Made by a program: the position numbers and the translations under genes. From the NCBI GenBank assembly GCA_002325375.1, contig DCRZ01000012.1:62387-126386 (forward strand): a stretch of DNA of 64,000 nucleotides. The letters are read 5' to 3'. The notes under the pieces were generated by a model. The model was not told the DNA's origin and did no database searches. It saw nothing but the letters and a program-made list of their open reading frames with translations. The DNA is from Rhodospirillaceae bacterium UBA1479 (GTDB lineage Bacteria > Pseudomonadota > Alphaproteobacteria > Rhodospirillales > Casp-alpha2). Shown here piece by piece: positions 1 to 8,460 of the stretch; the stretch's first letter is position 1; every line of letters begins with the position of its first letter.

Positions 1-635
1 CCGTGGGCATAGCCGAAGGTAACCGCCACCGTGGCCACACCGGCGGCCTTGGCCACGTTCACGTCGTTATGGCTGTCGCCGACCATGACCGCGTCGCCCG
101 GCGCCACGCCCAATTGATCCAGCACATGCATCAGATGCCGGGGGTCGGGCTTGCGCACGCCGGGCACCGTGTCGCCGCCGGCGACCGCCGCGAAGAACGG
201 CGCCAGATCCAGGGTATCCAGAATTTCCGCCGTCGCCCCCGCCGGCTTGTTGGTGCAGACGGCGAGCGTGCAGCCCGCGTCGCGCAAGGCCTCCAGAGCC
301 GCGACGGCGCCCGGAAAAGGCTGCGTCAGGGCCGCCGCGTTGGCTTCGTAGTGAACCGTGAACTCGGCCGTCGGGCCGTCGAGCCCATCCGCCGGCAGGC
401 CGCCGGTGGCCAGCAGCCCACGTTCGACCAGCTTGGGCACGCCGTCGCCGACCATGCCGGCGACCTCGTCCCGGGAGACTTGGCGGCGGCCCAGGCGGGC
501 CAGCAGCCAATTCAAGGCCGCCTGGATGTCGGGCACACTGTCGACCAGGGTGCCGTCGAGGTCGAACACGATAGCCTTGGGAAGGGCGCCCTTGGGCAAA
601 GGGGTGGCGGGTAAGTGCTCCTTAACCGCCGGCAT
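1..635 (-). CDS. gph: Phosphoglycolate phosphatase, HAD family (3' end cut by window)
   Basis: Hydrolyses 2-phosphoglycolate to glycolate in the cytoplasm. On the reverse strand the product shows HAD motif I VFDLDGTLVDS about 20 residues from the start, the cap region with VGDGVPKLVERGL, motif II CTNKPAG, motif III RKPDP and motif IV MVGDSHNDV, so all catalytic motifs are present and only the last few residues are off the left edge. I chose the ATG at 635 (MPAVKEHLP); no clear ribosome site precedes it, while AAGGAG lies just inside the reading frame, so a slightly later start is possible. It is divergent from glmU, which starts 156 bases away. Confidence 0.93.
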   Translation of the reverse strand, partial: MPAVKEHLPATPLPKGALPKAIVFDLDGTLVDSVPDIQAALNWLLARLGRRQVSRDEVAGMVGDGVPKLVERGLLATGGLPADGLDGPTAEFTVHYEANAAALTQPFPGAVAALEALRDAGCTLAVCTNKPAGATAEILDTLDLAPFFAAVAGGDTVPGVRKPDPRHLMHVLDQLGVAPGDAVMVGDSHNDVNVAKAAGVATVAVTFGYAH

Positions 636-790
636 TGCATAGTTCCATTGCAAGATTCCGTAACAAACTGTGACTTGGATGACACAAGATACTGTGGCAC
701 CTTGCGGCCCGACCCTCCAGATGTTTCACCGAAACCCTTCATCAGGCCTCATGGCCGCCGCCCGAACCGTTTAAAGGCCCCCGCGTTTTC

Positions 791-2164
791 ATGCAAGCAG
801 ACGGAAAATCGACGACAACCGCCGTGGTCCTGGCCGCCGGGCTGGGCACGCGCATGAAATCGGACCTGGCGAAGGTGCTGCACAAGGTCGCGGGACGGCC
901 GATGATCGGCCATGTCCTGGCAACCCTGGACACCGCCGCCGTCGATCAGGTGGGAGTCGTCGTCGGCGAGGGCATGGATGCCTTGGCCGCCGCCGTGCAG
1001 CCCCACCCGACGGCAATACAGACGAAGCGCCTGGGCACCGCCCATGCGGTCCTGGCGGCGCGCGATTTCATCCGGGCCCATCCGGCCGACGACCTCTTGG
1101 TCGTGTTCGGCGACACGCCCTTGATCACGCCGGAAACGCTCGCCGCCATGCTGGCGGCACGCCGTTCCCCGGCACGGCCCGGCGTGGTCGTTCTCGGCTT
1201 CGAACCTGCAAACCCCGCCCCCTACGGCCGCCTGATCCTGGACGGCGACGGCGCCCTTGCATCCATCGTCGAAGCCAAGGACGCAACGCCGGAACAGCTT
1301 GCCGTGACGCTCTGTAATTCCGGGGTCATGGTCATCGACGGCGCACGGGCCCTGGACTGGCTCGACCGTATCGGCAACGACAACGCCAAGGGCGAATATT
1401 ACCTGACCGACATCGTCGCCATCGCCCGCGCCGATGGGGCCACCGCGGCCGTTGTTATCGGTGACGCGGACGAGGTTCTGGGCGTTAATTCCCGCATTGA
1501 GCTGGCTGAGGCCGAAGCCATCACCCAGCGACGTCTGCGCGCCCACGCCATGGAAGGCGGCGCCACCCTGATCGACCCGGATACGGTCTATCTGTCATGG
1601 GACACACAGCTTGGCCGTGATGTCGTGGTCGGGCCCAATGTGGTCTTCGGGCCGGATGTGCGCATCGCCGACAACGTGGAAATTCGGGCGTTCTGCCATA
1701 TCGAGGGGGCCACGGTCGGACCGGGTGCCGTGATCGGGCCGTTCGCCCGCCTGCGTCCCGGGGCGGACCTGGCCGAAGGCGTGCATATCGGCAATTTCGT
1801 CGAGATCAAGGCCGCGACCCTGGGGGCCGGCAGCAAGGCCAATCACCTGTCCTATGTCGGCGACAGCATTGTCGGCGCAGGTGTGAACATCGGTGCGGGC
1901 ACCATCACCTGCAATTACGACGGCCATGTGAAATCCCGGACGGTGATCGGCGACGGCGCCTTCATCGGCTCCAACACGGCCCTGGTCGCCCCGGTGACCG
2001 TGGGTGCGGGGGCCATCGTGGGGGCCGGCAGCGCGATTTCCAAGAATGTCGCGGCGGGTGCGCTCGCCGTGACCCGGGCCGAGCAGAAGGAAGTAAAGGG
2101 CTGGGCCGACAGCTTCAACGCCAAGCGGCGCAAGGACAAACAAGACCGGAAGAAAGAGGGCTAG
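791..2164 (+). CDS. glmU: Bifunctional UDP-N-acetylglucosamine pyrophosphorylase / glucosamine-1-phosphate N-acetyltransferase
   Basis: Makes UDP-GlcNAc, the precursor of peptidoglycan and lipid A: it acetylates GlcN-1-P and then transfers UMP. The 457-aa product matches the usual length of about 456. The N-terminal uridylyltransferase carries LAAGLGTRM (residues 14-22) followed by a conserved lysine, and a left-handed beta-helix of hexapeptide repeats fills the second half (for example GPFARLRPGADL, the GNFVEIK segment and GAGTITCNYDG). The lysine-rich tail is typical. glmS follows after 6 bases, so the two are almost certainly one operon. Confidence 0.97.
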   Translation: MQADGKSTTTAVVLAAGLGTRMKSDLAKVLHKVAGRPMIGHVLATLDTAAVDQVGVVVGEGMDALAAAVQPHPTAIQTKRLGTAHAVLAARDFIRAHPADDLLVVFGDTPLITPETLAAMLAARRSPARPGVVVLGFEPANPAPYGRLILDGDGALASIVEAKDATPEQLAVTLCNSGVMVIDGARALDWLDRIGNDNAKGEYYLTDIVAIARADGATAAVVIGDADEVLGVNSRIELAEAEAITQRRLRAHAMEGGATLIDPDTVYLSWDTQLGRDVVVGPNVVFGPDVRIADNVEIRAFCHIEGATVGPGAVIGPFARLRPGADLAEGVHIGNFVEIKAATLGAGSKANHLSYVGDSIVGAGVNIGAGTITCNYDGHVKSRTVIGDGAFIGSNTALVAPVTVGAGAIVGAGSAISKNVAAGALAVTRAEQKEVKGWADSFNAKRRKDKQDRKKEG

Positions 2165-2170
2165 CGGGCG

Positions 2171-3994
2171 ATGTGCGGCATCATCGGAATTCTCGGCCGG
2201 GGTGAGGCCGCGCCCATCCTGTTGGAAGGGCTCAAGCGCCTGGAATACCGGGGCTATGATTCCGCCGGGATCGCGACCCTGGTCAACGGCGCCATCGACC
2301 GCCGGCGGGCCGAAGGCAAGCTTGCCAACCTGGCCGTCCGCCTGGACGAACAGCCCATCGCCGGCACGGTCGGCATCGGTCATACCCGCTGGGCGACCCA
2401 TGGCGTGCCGAACGAAGTCAACGCCCACCCGCACGCGACCGACCGCGTCGCCATCGTCCACAACGGCATCATCGAAAATTACAAGGACCTCCGGGCTGAG
2501 CTGGTCGCCAAGGGCTGCGAGCTGGCGTCCGACACGGACACGGAAGTGATCGTCCATCTGATCACCCAGGAAATGGTCGACGGCAAGGACCCGGCGGCCG
2601 CGACCGCCGCCGTCCTGCGCCGGCTCGACGGGGCCTTTGCGCTGGCCATTATTTTTTCCGGGCACCACGACCTGATGATCGGGGCGCGTCGTGGCAGCCC
2701 GCTGGCCGTCGGCTTCGGCGAGGGCGAGATGTTCCTGGGCTCCGACGCCCTGGCCCTCGCACCCCTCACCGACCGCATCATGTATCTGGAGGACGGTGAT
2801 TGGGCCGTGCTCAGCCCATCCGGCGTCCAGGTGTTCGACGGCGACGACGCCCCAGTGGAGCGGCCCGTGCGCCTGACCGAACTGTCGGGGGCGGCCATCG
2901 GCAAGGGCGGCTACCGGCATTTCATGCTCAAGGAAATCTACGAACAGCCCCAGGTCATCGGCGACACCCTGCAAAGTTTCATCAATCCGGCGTCGCGCAC
3001 CATCACCATGCCGGGCCTTCCGTTCGACCCGGCGACGCTCGACCGCCTGACCCTGGTCGCCTGCGGCACGTCCTATTACGCCTGCCTTGCCGCCAAGTAC
3101 TGGTTCGAACAACTGGCCCGCATCCCGGTCGAGGTCGATATCGCCTCCGAATTCCGCTACCGCGAGCCGCCCATGGCGGACAACGGCGCCGCGATCTTCA
3201 TTTCCCAGTCCGGCGAAACGGTCGATACCCTGGCCGCCCTGCGCTACGCCCGCCAGGCGGGGCAATCGATCCTCTCCATCGTCAATCAGCCGGAAAGCGC
3301 CATCGCCCGGGAATCGGACATGGTCCTGCACACCAACGCAGGGCCCGAAATCGGCGTCGCCTCGACCAAGGCGTTCACCACGCAGCTGACCGTTCTGGCT
3401 TGCCTTGCCATCGCCGTGGCGCGCGGACGTAATGCCATTGACGCCGAGACCGAAGCGCGGCTGACCACGGCACTGACCGAAGTGCCCGGCCGGGCGGCGG
3501 AGATCCTCAATCACGATGAACGGCTCAAGGAAATCGCCCAGGGCATGGCCGAGGCGCGGGACGTACTCTACCTGGGCCGTGGCACCAGCTATCCGATCGC
3601 CCTCGAAGGGGCGCTGAAGCTGAAGGAAATTTCCTACATCCACGCCGAGGGCTATGCGGCCGGTGAAATGAAGCACGGACCCATCGCCCTGATCGACGAT
3701 CAGGTGCCGGTTATCGTCATCGCCCCCACGGACGCCCTGTTCGAGAAGACGGCGTCGAACGTGCATGAAGTCATGGCCCGGGGCGGGCGGGTGATCGTCA
3801 TTTCCGACGAGGCGGGGGCGGCGGCCCTGTCGGACGGAGCCGAAGCCACGGTCGCCCTGCGCACCGTCGACCCCTTCGTTGCCCCGATCCTTTATGCGAT
3901 CCCGGTGCAATTGCTGGCCTACCACGTCGCGGTCATCAAGGGCACGGACGTGGACCAGCCCCGCAATCTTGCGAAAAGCGTGACCGTGGAATAG
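2171..3994 (+). CDS. glmS: Glutamine-fructose-6-phosphate aminotransferase (isomerizing)
   Basis: Converts fructose-6-phosphate and glutamine to glucosamine-6-phosphate, the first committed step of amino-sugar synthesis. The 607-aa protein begins MCGIIGILG, so Cys2 becomes the N-terminal nucleophile of the class II glutamine amidotransferase domain. HTRWATHG and HNGIIENY are the expected glutaminase motifs. Two SIS sugar isomerase domains follow, with CGTSYYA, SQSGETVDT and the C-terminal DQPRNLAKSVTVE signature. There is no glmS ribozyme: the gap to glmU is only 6 bases. A hairpin terminator lies downstream. Confidence 0.98.
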   Translation: MCGIIGILGRGEAAPILLEGLKRLEYRGYDSAGIATLVNGAIDRRRAEGKLANLAVRLDEQPIAGTVGIGHTRWATHGVPNEVNAHPHATDRVAIVHNGIIENYKDLRAELVAKGCELASDTDTEVIVHLITQEMVDGKDPAAATAAVLRRLDGAFALAIIFSGHHDLMIGARRGSPLAVGFGEGEMFLGSDALALAPLTDRIMYLEDGDWAVLSPSGVQVFDGDDAPVERPVRLTELSGAAIGKGGYRHFMLKEIYEQPQVIGDTLQSFINPASRTITMPGLPFDPATLDRLTLVACGTSYYACLAAKYWFEQLARIPVEVDIASEFRYREPPMADNGAAIFISQSGETVDTLAALRYARQAGQSILSIVNQPESAIARESDMVLHTNAGPEIGVASTKAFTTQLTVLACLAIAVARGRNAIDAETEARLTTALTEVPGRAAEILNHDERLKEIAQGMAEARDVLYLGRGTSYPIALEGALKLKEISYIHAEGYAAGEMKHGPIALIDDQVPVIVIAPTDALFEKTASNVHEVMARGGRVIVISDEAGAAALSDGAEATVALRTVDPFVAPILYAIPVQLLAYHVAVIKGTDVDQPRNLAKSVTVE

Positions 3995-4045
3995 CGCAAC
4001 CGCCGCTATCCGGTCCCTGCCAGAAAATCATATCCTCGCAAAGAA

Positions 4046-4073
4046 AAACGGCCGCCCCGAAGGACGGCCGTTT
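4046..4073. terminator. Bidirectional intrinsic terminator between glmS and the porin
   Basis: Perfect 9-bp stem AAACGGCCG (4046-4054) / CGGCCGTTT (4065-4073) with a 10-base loop. It is preceded by A-rich and followed by T-containing sequence, and lies between convergent genes, so it can end transcripts from both sides. Confidence 0.8.
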
Positions 4074-4130
4074 CCTTACTGAAAGCTCAACCGAGCGGCA
4101 GAGCGCCGAAGCGCCCTGCCTTAAGCCCGA

Positions 4131-5246
4131 TTAGAACTTAACCTGAGCACCAACCAGGAAGGTCATCAGGCTGTCGAGGGCGGTCGTCGTGCCGTCAACA
4201 TCCCAGAACATCACGTTGCCGTAGATGTTCGTGCCAGCAGCTTTGATCTGCTGGTTGACGCCGAAGCCGAAGGCCTGGCCGTCAATGCCGTCGCCGGCGA
4301 GGTCGGAAGTACCCTGGAAGGTCACACCAACGCCCGTGGCCCCCAACGAGTTCATGTTGGCCGTGTAACCGACAGTGGCGCCATAGACCTTGTGGTCCTT
4401 GCCGGAGTCCTGATCGGACGAGCCGTACAGACCAGTCAGGGAGATGCCGCTGTCATGCTTGACGGAAGCGCCGAGCTGCCACTGATCAGCCGTCGTGCCA
4501 GCACCGGAGGTGTTTTCATAGAAACCACGGACACGAACCTGCAGACCACCCATCTTGCCGTCATACAGACCGCCGATACCCCAGGTGCCCTGAGATTCCA
4601 GGCCCAGCTGGGCGCGGAAACCGTTCATGGACGGGGTTTCGTACTGAATGGAGTCGTTACGACCGCCATCAAGCGTTTTGAATACGTCACGGACGCTCGT
4701 GGTGGACAGAGCCGCGGCCGTGTTGTCGTTGCGGAACAGCATACCGGCAACGAGCAGGGAGCTATCCATACCAGCGAAGGCCCCTGCGGCGTAGCCGAGA
4801 TCCAGGCCGTCGGACATGCCGTCGGAGATTTCCGACTGCTGACCCAGGGTCAGCTTACCGAACTGCTTATGCTTAAAGTAGAGTTCGGCCTTACGTTCGG
4901 AGAAGCTGCCGCCGCCGCCATCTTCGCTCGACTGGCTGATGTTGTTCGGATTGTTCGACTGCATTTCGACTTCGATCTTGGCACCAACGGAAACAGACTC
5001 GTTGACTTTGCCGGTGGCGGCGAGGCCGAAGCGGGTGGAGCCGTTATCACCGTCCTGGTGGCGGTAACCGGACTCTTCACCGTCGTTGTAGAACATCATG
5101 TTGCGGTTGACCTGGCCGTAAACTTTCAGGTCGGTCGCATTGCCGTTCTTGATCGAACCGGCTTCGGCGGTGGTGGCAACCGGGGCGGCGAACGCGAAAA
5201 GCGCAGCGCCGGCGGCACCAACCATAAGGGTCTTTTTGAGGTTCAT
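4131..5246 (-). CDS. Outer-membrane porin (Gram-negative porin family)
   Basis: A 371-aa general diffusion porin of the outer membrane. The N-terminus is a Sec signal peptide (MNLKKTLMVGAAGAALFAFAAP... with cleavage near AEAG). The mature part begins with KVYGQVNRNMMFYND, a typical first porin strand, continues with alternating beta-strand sequence, glycine- and aspartate-rich loops and QLGLESQGTW-like strands, and ends in VKF, the terminal phenylalanine recognised by BamA. Start choice is supported by TAGGAGC about 7 bases upstream. It has lower GC and stronger codon bias than neighbours, as expected for a highly expressed envelope protein. Substrate specificity cannot be read from the sequence. 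Confidence 0.9.
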   Translation of the reverse strand: MNLKKTLMVGAAGAALFAFAAPVATTAEAGSIKNGNATDLKVYGQVNRNMMFYNDGEESGYRHQDGDNGSTRFGLAATGKVNESVSVGAKIEVEMQSNNPNNISQSSEDGGGGSFSERKAELYFKHKQFGKLTLGQQSEISDGMSDGLDLGYAAGAFAGMDSSLLVAGMLFRNDNTAAALSTTSVRDVFKTLDGGRNDSIQYETPSMNGFRAQLGLESQGTWGIGGLYDGKMGGLQVRVRGFYENTSGAGTTADQWQLGASVKHDSGISLTGLYGSSDQDSGKDHKVYGATVGYTANMNSLGATGVGVTFQGTSDLAGDGIDGQAFGFGVNQQIKAAGTNIYGNVMFWDVDGTTTALDSLMTFLVGAQVKF

Positions 5247-5303
5247 TCGTTTGCTCCTAAGATGAGATTCACTCTTACAAATCCACTTTGCCCTGGAACA
5301 TTT

Positions 5304-5327
5304 CAGGATTACGCGTTGGCAATCCTG
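5304..5327. promoter_or_regulatory. Inverted repeat upstream of porin (candidate operator)
   Basis: CAGGATT (5304-5310) and AATCCTG (5321-5327) form a perfect 7-bp inverted repeat with a 10-base centre, about 58 bases upstream of the porin start codon. The flanks add partial symmetry (GGAACA before, TTCC after). It could bind a regulator of porin expression or form an RNA hairpin in a long leader; which is unknown. The rest of the 5247-5674 gap holds no gene that I can support. Confidence 0.4.
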
Positions 5328-5585
5328 TTCCGGACGAGGGCAGTTTAGCGGCTCGCCTCTGTTTCAAAAGCAAAATCCGCCTTGGGTGTAGATTTTTTGG
5401 AACAGTGTTGCGTGAATGCCACACTTTGCTGAGGTTTGATGAAAATCAGGGGCTTGGGTGGAGGCTTCCTGCTACTCAGCCTCCTTCAGATAGCCTCAAT
5501 TGCGCAAATGTCACGGACGTGTCGCGAGTCCCCCGAATCGTCCCTTGATGCCGCCGCGCATAGCGTCTGGGCACCCGCAGTACGG

Positions 5586-5614
5586 TTGAACAGGGCGGCG
5601 AACATGGTTAGATG
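5586..5614 (+). promoter_or_regulatory. Candidate sigma-70 promoter of gor
   Basis: TTGAAC (5586-5591), 17-base spacer, TAGATG (5609-5614). The predicted transcript start near 5621 leaves a leader of about 54 bases before the chosen gor ATG at 5675. This excludes the in-frame ATG at 5612 as the real start. Confidence 0.45.
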
Positions 5615-5674
5615 GGGGATCTCGGACCGATACCGGTTCCCGTATCCGCCTGCAAAAGCGAAGGACTGCCCCCA

Positions 5675-7057
5675 ATGCCGCAATATGACTATGACATGAT
5701 CACCATCGGCGGAGGCTCCGGCGGGGTCCGCGCGTCACGGTTCGCCGCTTCGACCTACGGCGTGAAGACCGCCGTGGTCGAAAATCTGCGTATCGGCGGC
5801 ACTTGCGTTATGCGCGGCTGTGTGCCCAAGAAGCTTCTCGTCTATGCTGGTCATTTCGCTGAGGATTTCGAGGACGCAACCGGTTACGGCTGGGACGTTG
5901 GGGCGCCCGCGTTCGACTGGCCACAGCTGATTGCCAACAAGAATAAAGAGCTGGATCGCCTGGAAGGTGTCTATCACCGCCTGCTGCGTGACGCCGGGGT
6001 GAACGAGTTGACGGGCACGGGCCGTGTCATCGACGCCCATACGGTCGAGATCGCCGGACCGGACGGAACCCGGACCTGCACCGCGAAATACATCCTGATC
6101 GCCACCGGCGGCTGGCCGTCCCTGCCGGACATTCCCGGGATCGAACATGCCATTACCTCGAACGAAGCGCTTGACCTGGATCACCTCCCCGGCAGCATCG
6201 CGATCGTCGGCGGCGGCTATATCGCGGTTGAATTCGCGGGCATCTTCAACGGCCTGGGCGCCGAGACCCATGTGATTATCCGGGCGGAGAACATCCTGCG
6301 CGGGTTCGATCCGGCGGTGCGCGACACCCTGCACGAAGAAATGGTCAAGAAAGGCGTCTCCATTCATCAGGAAACCACCGTCCAATCCATAGAAAAGACG
6401 GCATCGGGTTATTCCCTGCGCCTCAACGACGACGATATCCTGGAGGTCGATGCCGTCATGTACGCCACCGGCCGCGCCCCCAACACCAAGGGCCTTGGCC
6501 TTGAACAGGCGGGCGTCACGCTGACCGCCAAGGGCGCCGTCGTCGTCGACGACCATTTCAAGACCAATGTCGACAGCATCTATGCCCTAGGCGACGTCAT
6601 CGACCGGGTACAGCTGACGCCCGTGGCCCTGGCCGAGGGCATGGCCGTGGCCCATACCCTGTTCGGCGGCAAGCCGACCACGGTCGATTACGCCGATATC
6701 CCGACGGCCGTGTTCTCGACCCCGCCCGTGGGCACTGTGGGCCTGACCGAGGACGAGGCCCGCAAGAACCACGACGTGGTCATCTTCCAATCCCACTTCC
6801 GGCCCATGAAATACACGCTTTCGGGCCGCGACGAGCGCACCATGATGAAGATGATCGTGGATAAAAAGACCGACCGCGTGCTCGGCTGTCACATGGTCGG
6901 CCTGGACGCCGCCGAAATGACCCAAGCCCTGGGTATCGCGCTCAAGGCAGGCGCCACGAAGGCACATTTCGACGCCACCATCGGCATCCATCCGACGGCG
7001 GCCGAGGAATGGGTGACCATGCGCACGCCGGTACGCCCCGCCGAAGCGGCCGAATAG
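5675..7057 (+). CDS. gor: Glutathione-disulfide reductase
   Basis: NADPH-dependent flavoenzyme reducing oxidised glutathione. The 460-aa product has the FAD-binding GGGSGGVRASR near residue 12, the redox-active GGTCVMRGCVPKKL disulfide, a second Rossmann motif VGGGYIAVEFAG, the arginines typical of NADPH binding in IIRAENILRGFD, the FAD segment YALGDVIDRVQLTPVAL and the C-terminal catalytic IHPTAAEEW. The start MPQYDYDMI at 5675 has AAGGA 9 bases upstream (5661-5665); a longer in-frame start at 5612 lacks one. It stands alone between the porin and a strong terminator. Confidence 0.95.
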   Translation: MPQYDYDMITIGGGSGGVRASRFAASTYGVKTAVVENLRIGGTCVMRGCVPKKLLVYAGHFAEDFEDATGYGWDVGAPAFDWPQLIANKNKELDRLEGVYHRLLRDAGVNELTGTGRVIDAHTVEIAGPDGTRTCTAKYILIATGGWPSLPDIPGIEHAITSNEALDLDHLPGSIAIVGGGYIAVEFAGIFNGLGAETHVIIRAENILRGFDPAVRDTLHEEMVKKGVSIHQETTVQSIEKTASGYSLRLNDDDILEVDAVMYATGRAPNTKGLGLEQAGVTLTAKGAVVVDDHFKTNVDSIYALGDVIDRVQLTPVALAEGMAVAHTLFGGKPTTVDYADIPTAVFSTPPVGTVGLTEDEARKNHDVVIFQSHFRPMKYTLSGRDERTMMKMIVDKKTDRVLGCHMVGLDAAEMTQALGIALKAGATKAHFDATIGIHPTAAEEWVTMRTPVRPAEAAE

Positions 7058-7084
7058 ACCGCCGCCGCGACAACGAATACGAAA

Positions 7085-7114
7085 AGCCGCCGCCGAAACT
7101 CATCGGCGGCGGCT
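7085..7114 (+). terminator. Intrinsic terminator after gor
   Basis: Perfect 12-bp GC-rich stem AGCCGCCGCCGA (7085-7096) / TCGGCGGCGGCT (7103-7114), 6-base loop, preceded by AAAA and followed by a pyrimidine-rich CTCCTTGTT. It lies between convergent gor and the CoA-transferase gene and may serve both. Confidence 0.8.
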
Positions 7115-7142
7115 CTCCTTGTTACTTGAGGCAGATGCGGCG

Positions 7143-8336
7143 TCAGACGATCTGACGCGCCTTGAGATCCGCGATCTCGTCGGCACTGAGGCCCAGATCA
7201 CCCAGGATGGCGTCCGTATGCTCGCCCTTTTCCGGCGGATGGACGACCAGCTTGGACTCGGTGCGGCTCATGCGGATCGGCTGCGACATCATCTTGGTCT
7301 TGCCGAAGCAAGTGGTCTCGCAGTCCTCGGCGATGCCCAAATGCTTGACCTGTTCGTCGGCAAACATGCCGGCCATGTCATAGATCGGACCCGACGGCAC
7401 GCCCGCCTTGTTGAACGCCTCAACCCAATCGGCACTGGTCCGGTCCTTGGTTTTTTCGGCGATCAGGGCGTTCAAGTCATGGCGATTTTTGGAACGCTTT
7501 TCCGGGCCGTTGAAGCGGTCGTCCTCGGTCCACTCCGGGGTGCCCAGCACGTCGCACAGCCGCGCCCAAATGCGCTCGCCCGCGGCGGCGATGTTGATGT
7601 GACCGTCCTTGGTCGGGAACACGCCCGTGGGGATCGAGGTCGGGTGATCATTGCCGGCTTGGCCCGGCACCTCGTCCTCCATCAGATAGCGCGCGCCCTG
7701 GAAGTCGAGCATGAAGGCCATGGCCTGCAGCAGGGATGACGTGACCCATTGGCCCTGGCCGGATTTCTCACGCTCGATCAGGGCGATGAACACGCCCATG
7801 GCGCAGAACAGGCCGCCGGTCAGATCGGCGATGGGAATGCCGACGCGCATGGGCCCACGGCCCGGCTCACCGGTGATCGACATCAGGCCACCCATGCCCT
7901 GGGCGATCTGATCGAAGCCGGGGCGCTTGGCGTAAGGGCCATCCTGGCCGAAGCCGGAAATGGAGCCCAGGATAATGCGCGGGTTGACGGCCTTGAGGGC
8001 CTCATAACCGATACCGAGTTTTTCCTTCACGTCGGGGCGGAAGTTCTCGATCACCACGTCGGCCCCCTCGACCAGGCGCAGGAACAGCTTGCGGCCTTCC
8101 TCTTCCTTCAGATTCAGGGTCAGGGAACGCTTGTTGCGCTGCAGGTTCTGAAAATCGGCCGTGTGACGCTTGGCGCCCAGGGTGCCGTCGGGCTCGATGC
8201 TTTCAGGCAGTTCGACCTTGATCACGTCGGCTCCCCAATCCGCCAATTGACGGACGCAGGTGGGTCCCGAACGGACGCGGGTCAGGTCGAGAACCTTGAT
8301 GTGATCGAGCGCGGTCGACGCGGCGGTATGTACCAT
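7143..8336 (-). CDS. CaiB/BaiF family (class III) CoA-transferase
   Basis: Transfers CoA between carboxylic acids by the formyl-CoA transferase/carnitine-CoA transferase mechanism. The 397-aa product opens with IKVLDLTRVRSGPTCVRQL and ADWGADVIKVE, has NKRSLTLNLK, GADVVIENFRPDV, ISGFGQDGPYAKRPGFDQ and GGLFCAMG, all block signatures of the family. The start is the second methionine (MVHTAAS, 8336), because the upstream MERKH codons overlap the GGAGAGG ribosome site. A TTGTATACAA palindrome lies 50 bases upstream. The acyl substrate cannot be deduced. An MFS gene lies upstream on the same strand, 124 bases away. Confidence 0.92.
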   Translation of the reverse strand: MVHTAASTALDHIKVLDLTRVRSGPTCVRQLADWGADVIKVELPESIEPDGTLGAKRHTADFQNLQRNKRSLTLNLKEEEGRKLFLRLVEGADVVIENFRPDVKEKLGIGYEALKAVNPRIILGSISGFGQDGPYAKRPGFDQIAQGMGGLMSITGEPGRGPMRVGIPIADLTGGLFCAMGVFIALIEREKSGQGQWVTSSLLQAMAFMLDFQGARYLMEDEVPGQAGNDHPTSIPTGVFPTKDGHINIAAAGERIWARLCDVLGTPEWTEDDRFNGPEKRSKNRHDLNALIAEKTKDRTSADWVEAFNKAGVPSGPIYDMAGMFADEQVKHLGIAEDCETTCFGKTKMMSQPIRMSRTESKLVVHPPEKGEHTDAILGDLGLSADEIADLKARQIV

Positions 8337-8385
8337 GTGTTTCCTCTCCAAAGGCGGCGTGGCCCGGTTCTTTGGCGCCCGGACC

Positions 8386-8395
8386 TTGTATACAA
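8386..8395. promoter_or_regulatory. GntR/FadR-like operator palindrome
   Basis: TTGTATACAA is a perfect 10-base palindrome matching the FadR-subfamily GntR pattern (TnGTnnnACnA class). It lies 50 bases upstream of the CoA-transferase ATG, where a repressor would overlap the promoter. No GntR gene is in the window. Confidence 0.45.
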
Positions 8396-8460
8396 TTCAG
8401 ATGTGCCGTTATCGGAATTTCCGGGGCTCAGGTCAATCGCCGCGCGGCACGGCCGCCGCA

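Noticed and set aside
2165..2170. glmS ribozyme or riboswitch
   Set aside because: Only 6 bases separate glmU and glmS, so there is no room for such an element.
1595..3925. 776-aa open frame antisense to glmU/glmS
   Set aside because: It lies wholly opposite two certain genes, has low-complexity Gly/Asp/His-rich sequence typical of reverse-frame readings of GC-rich genes, and no ribosome site.
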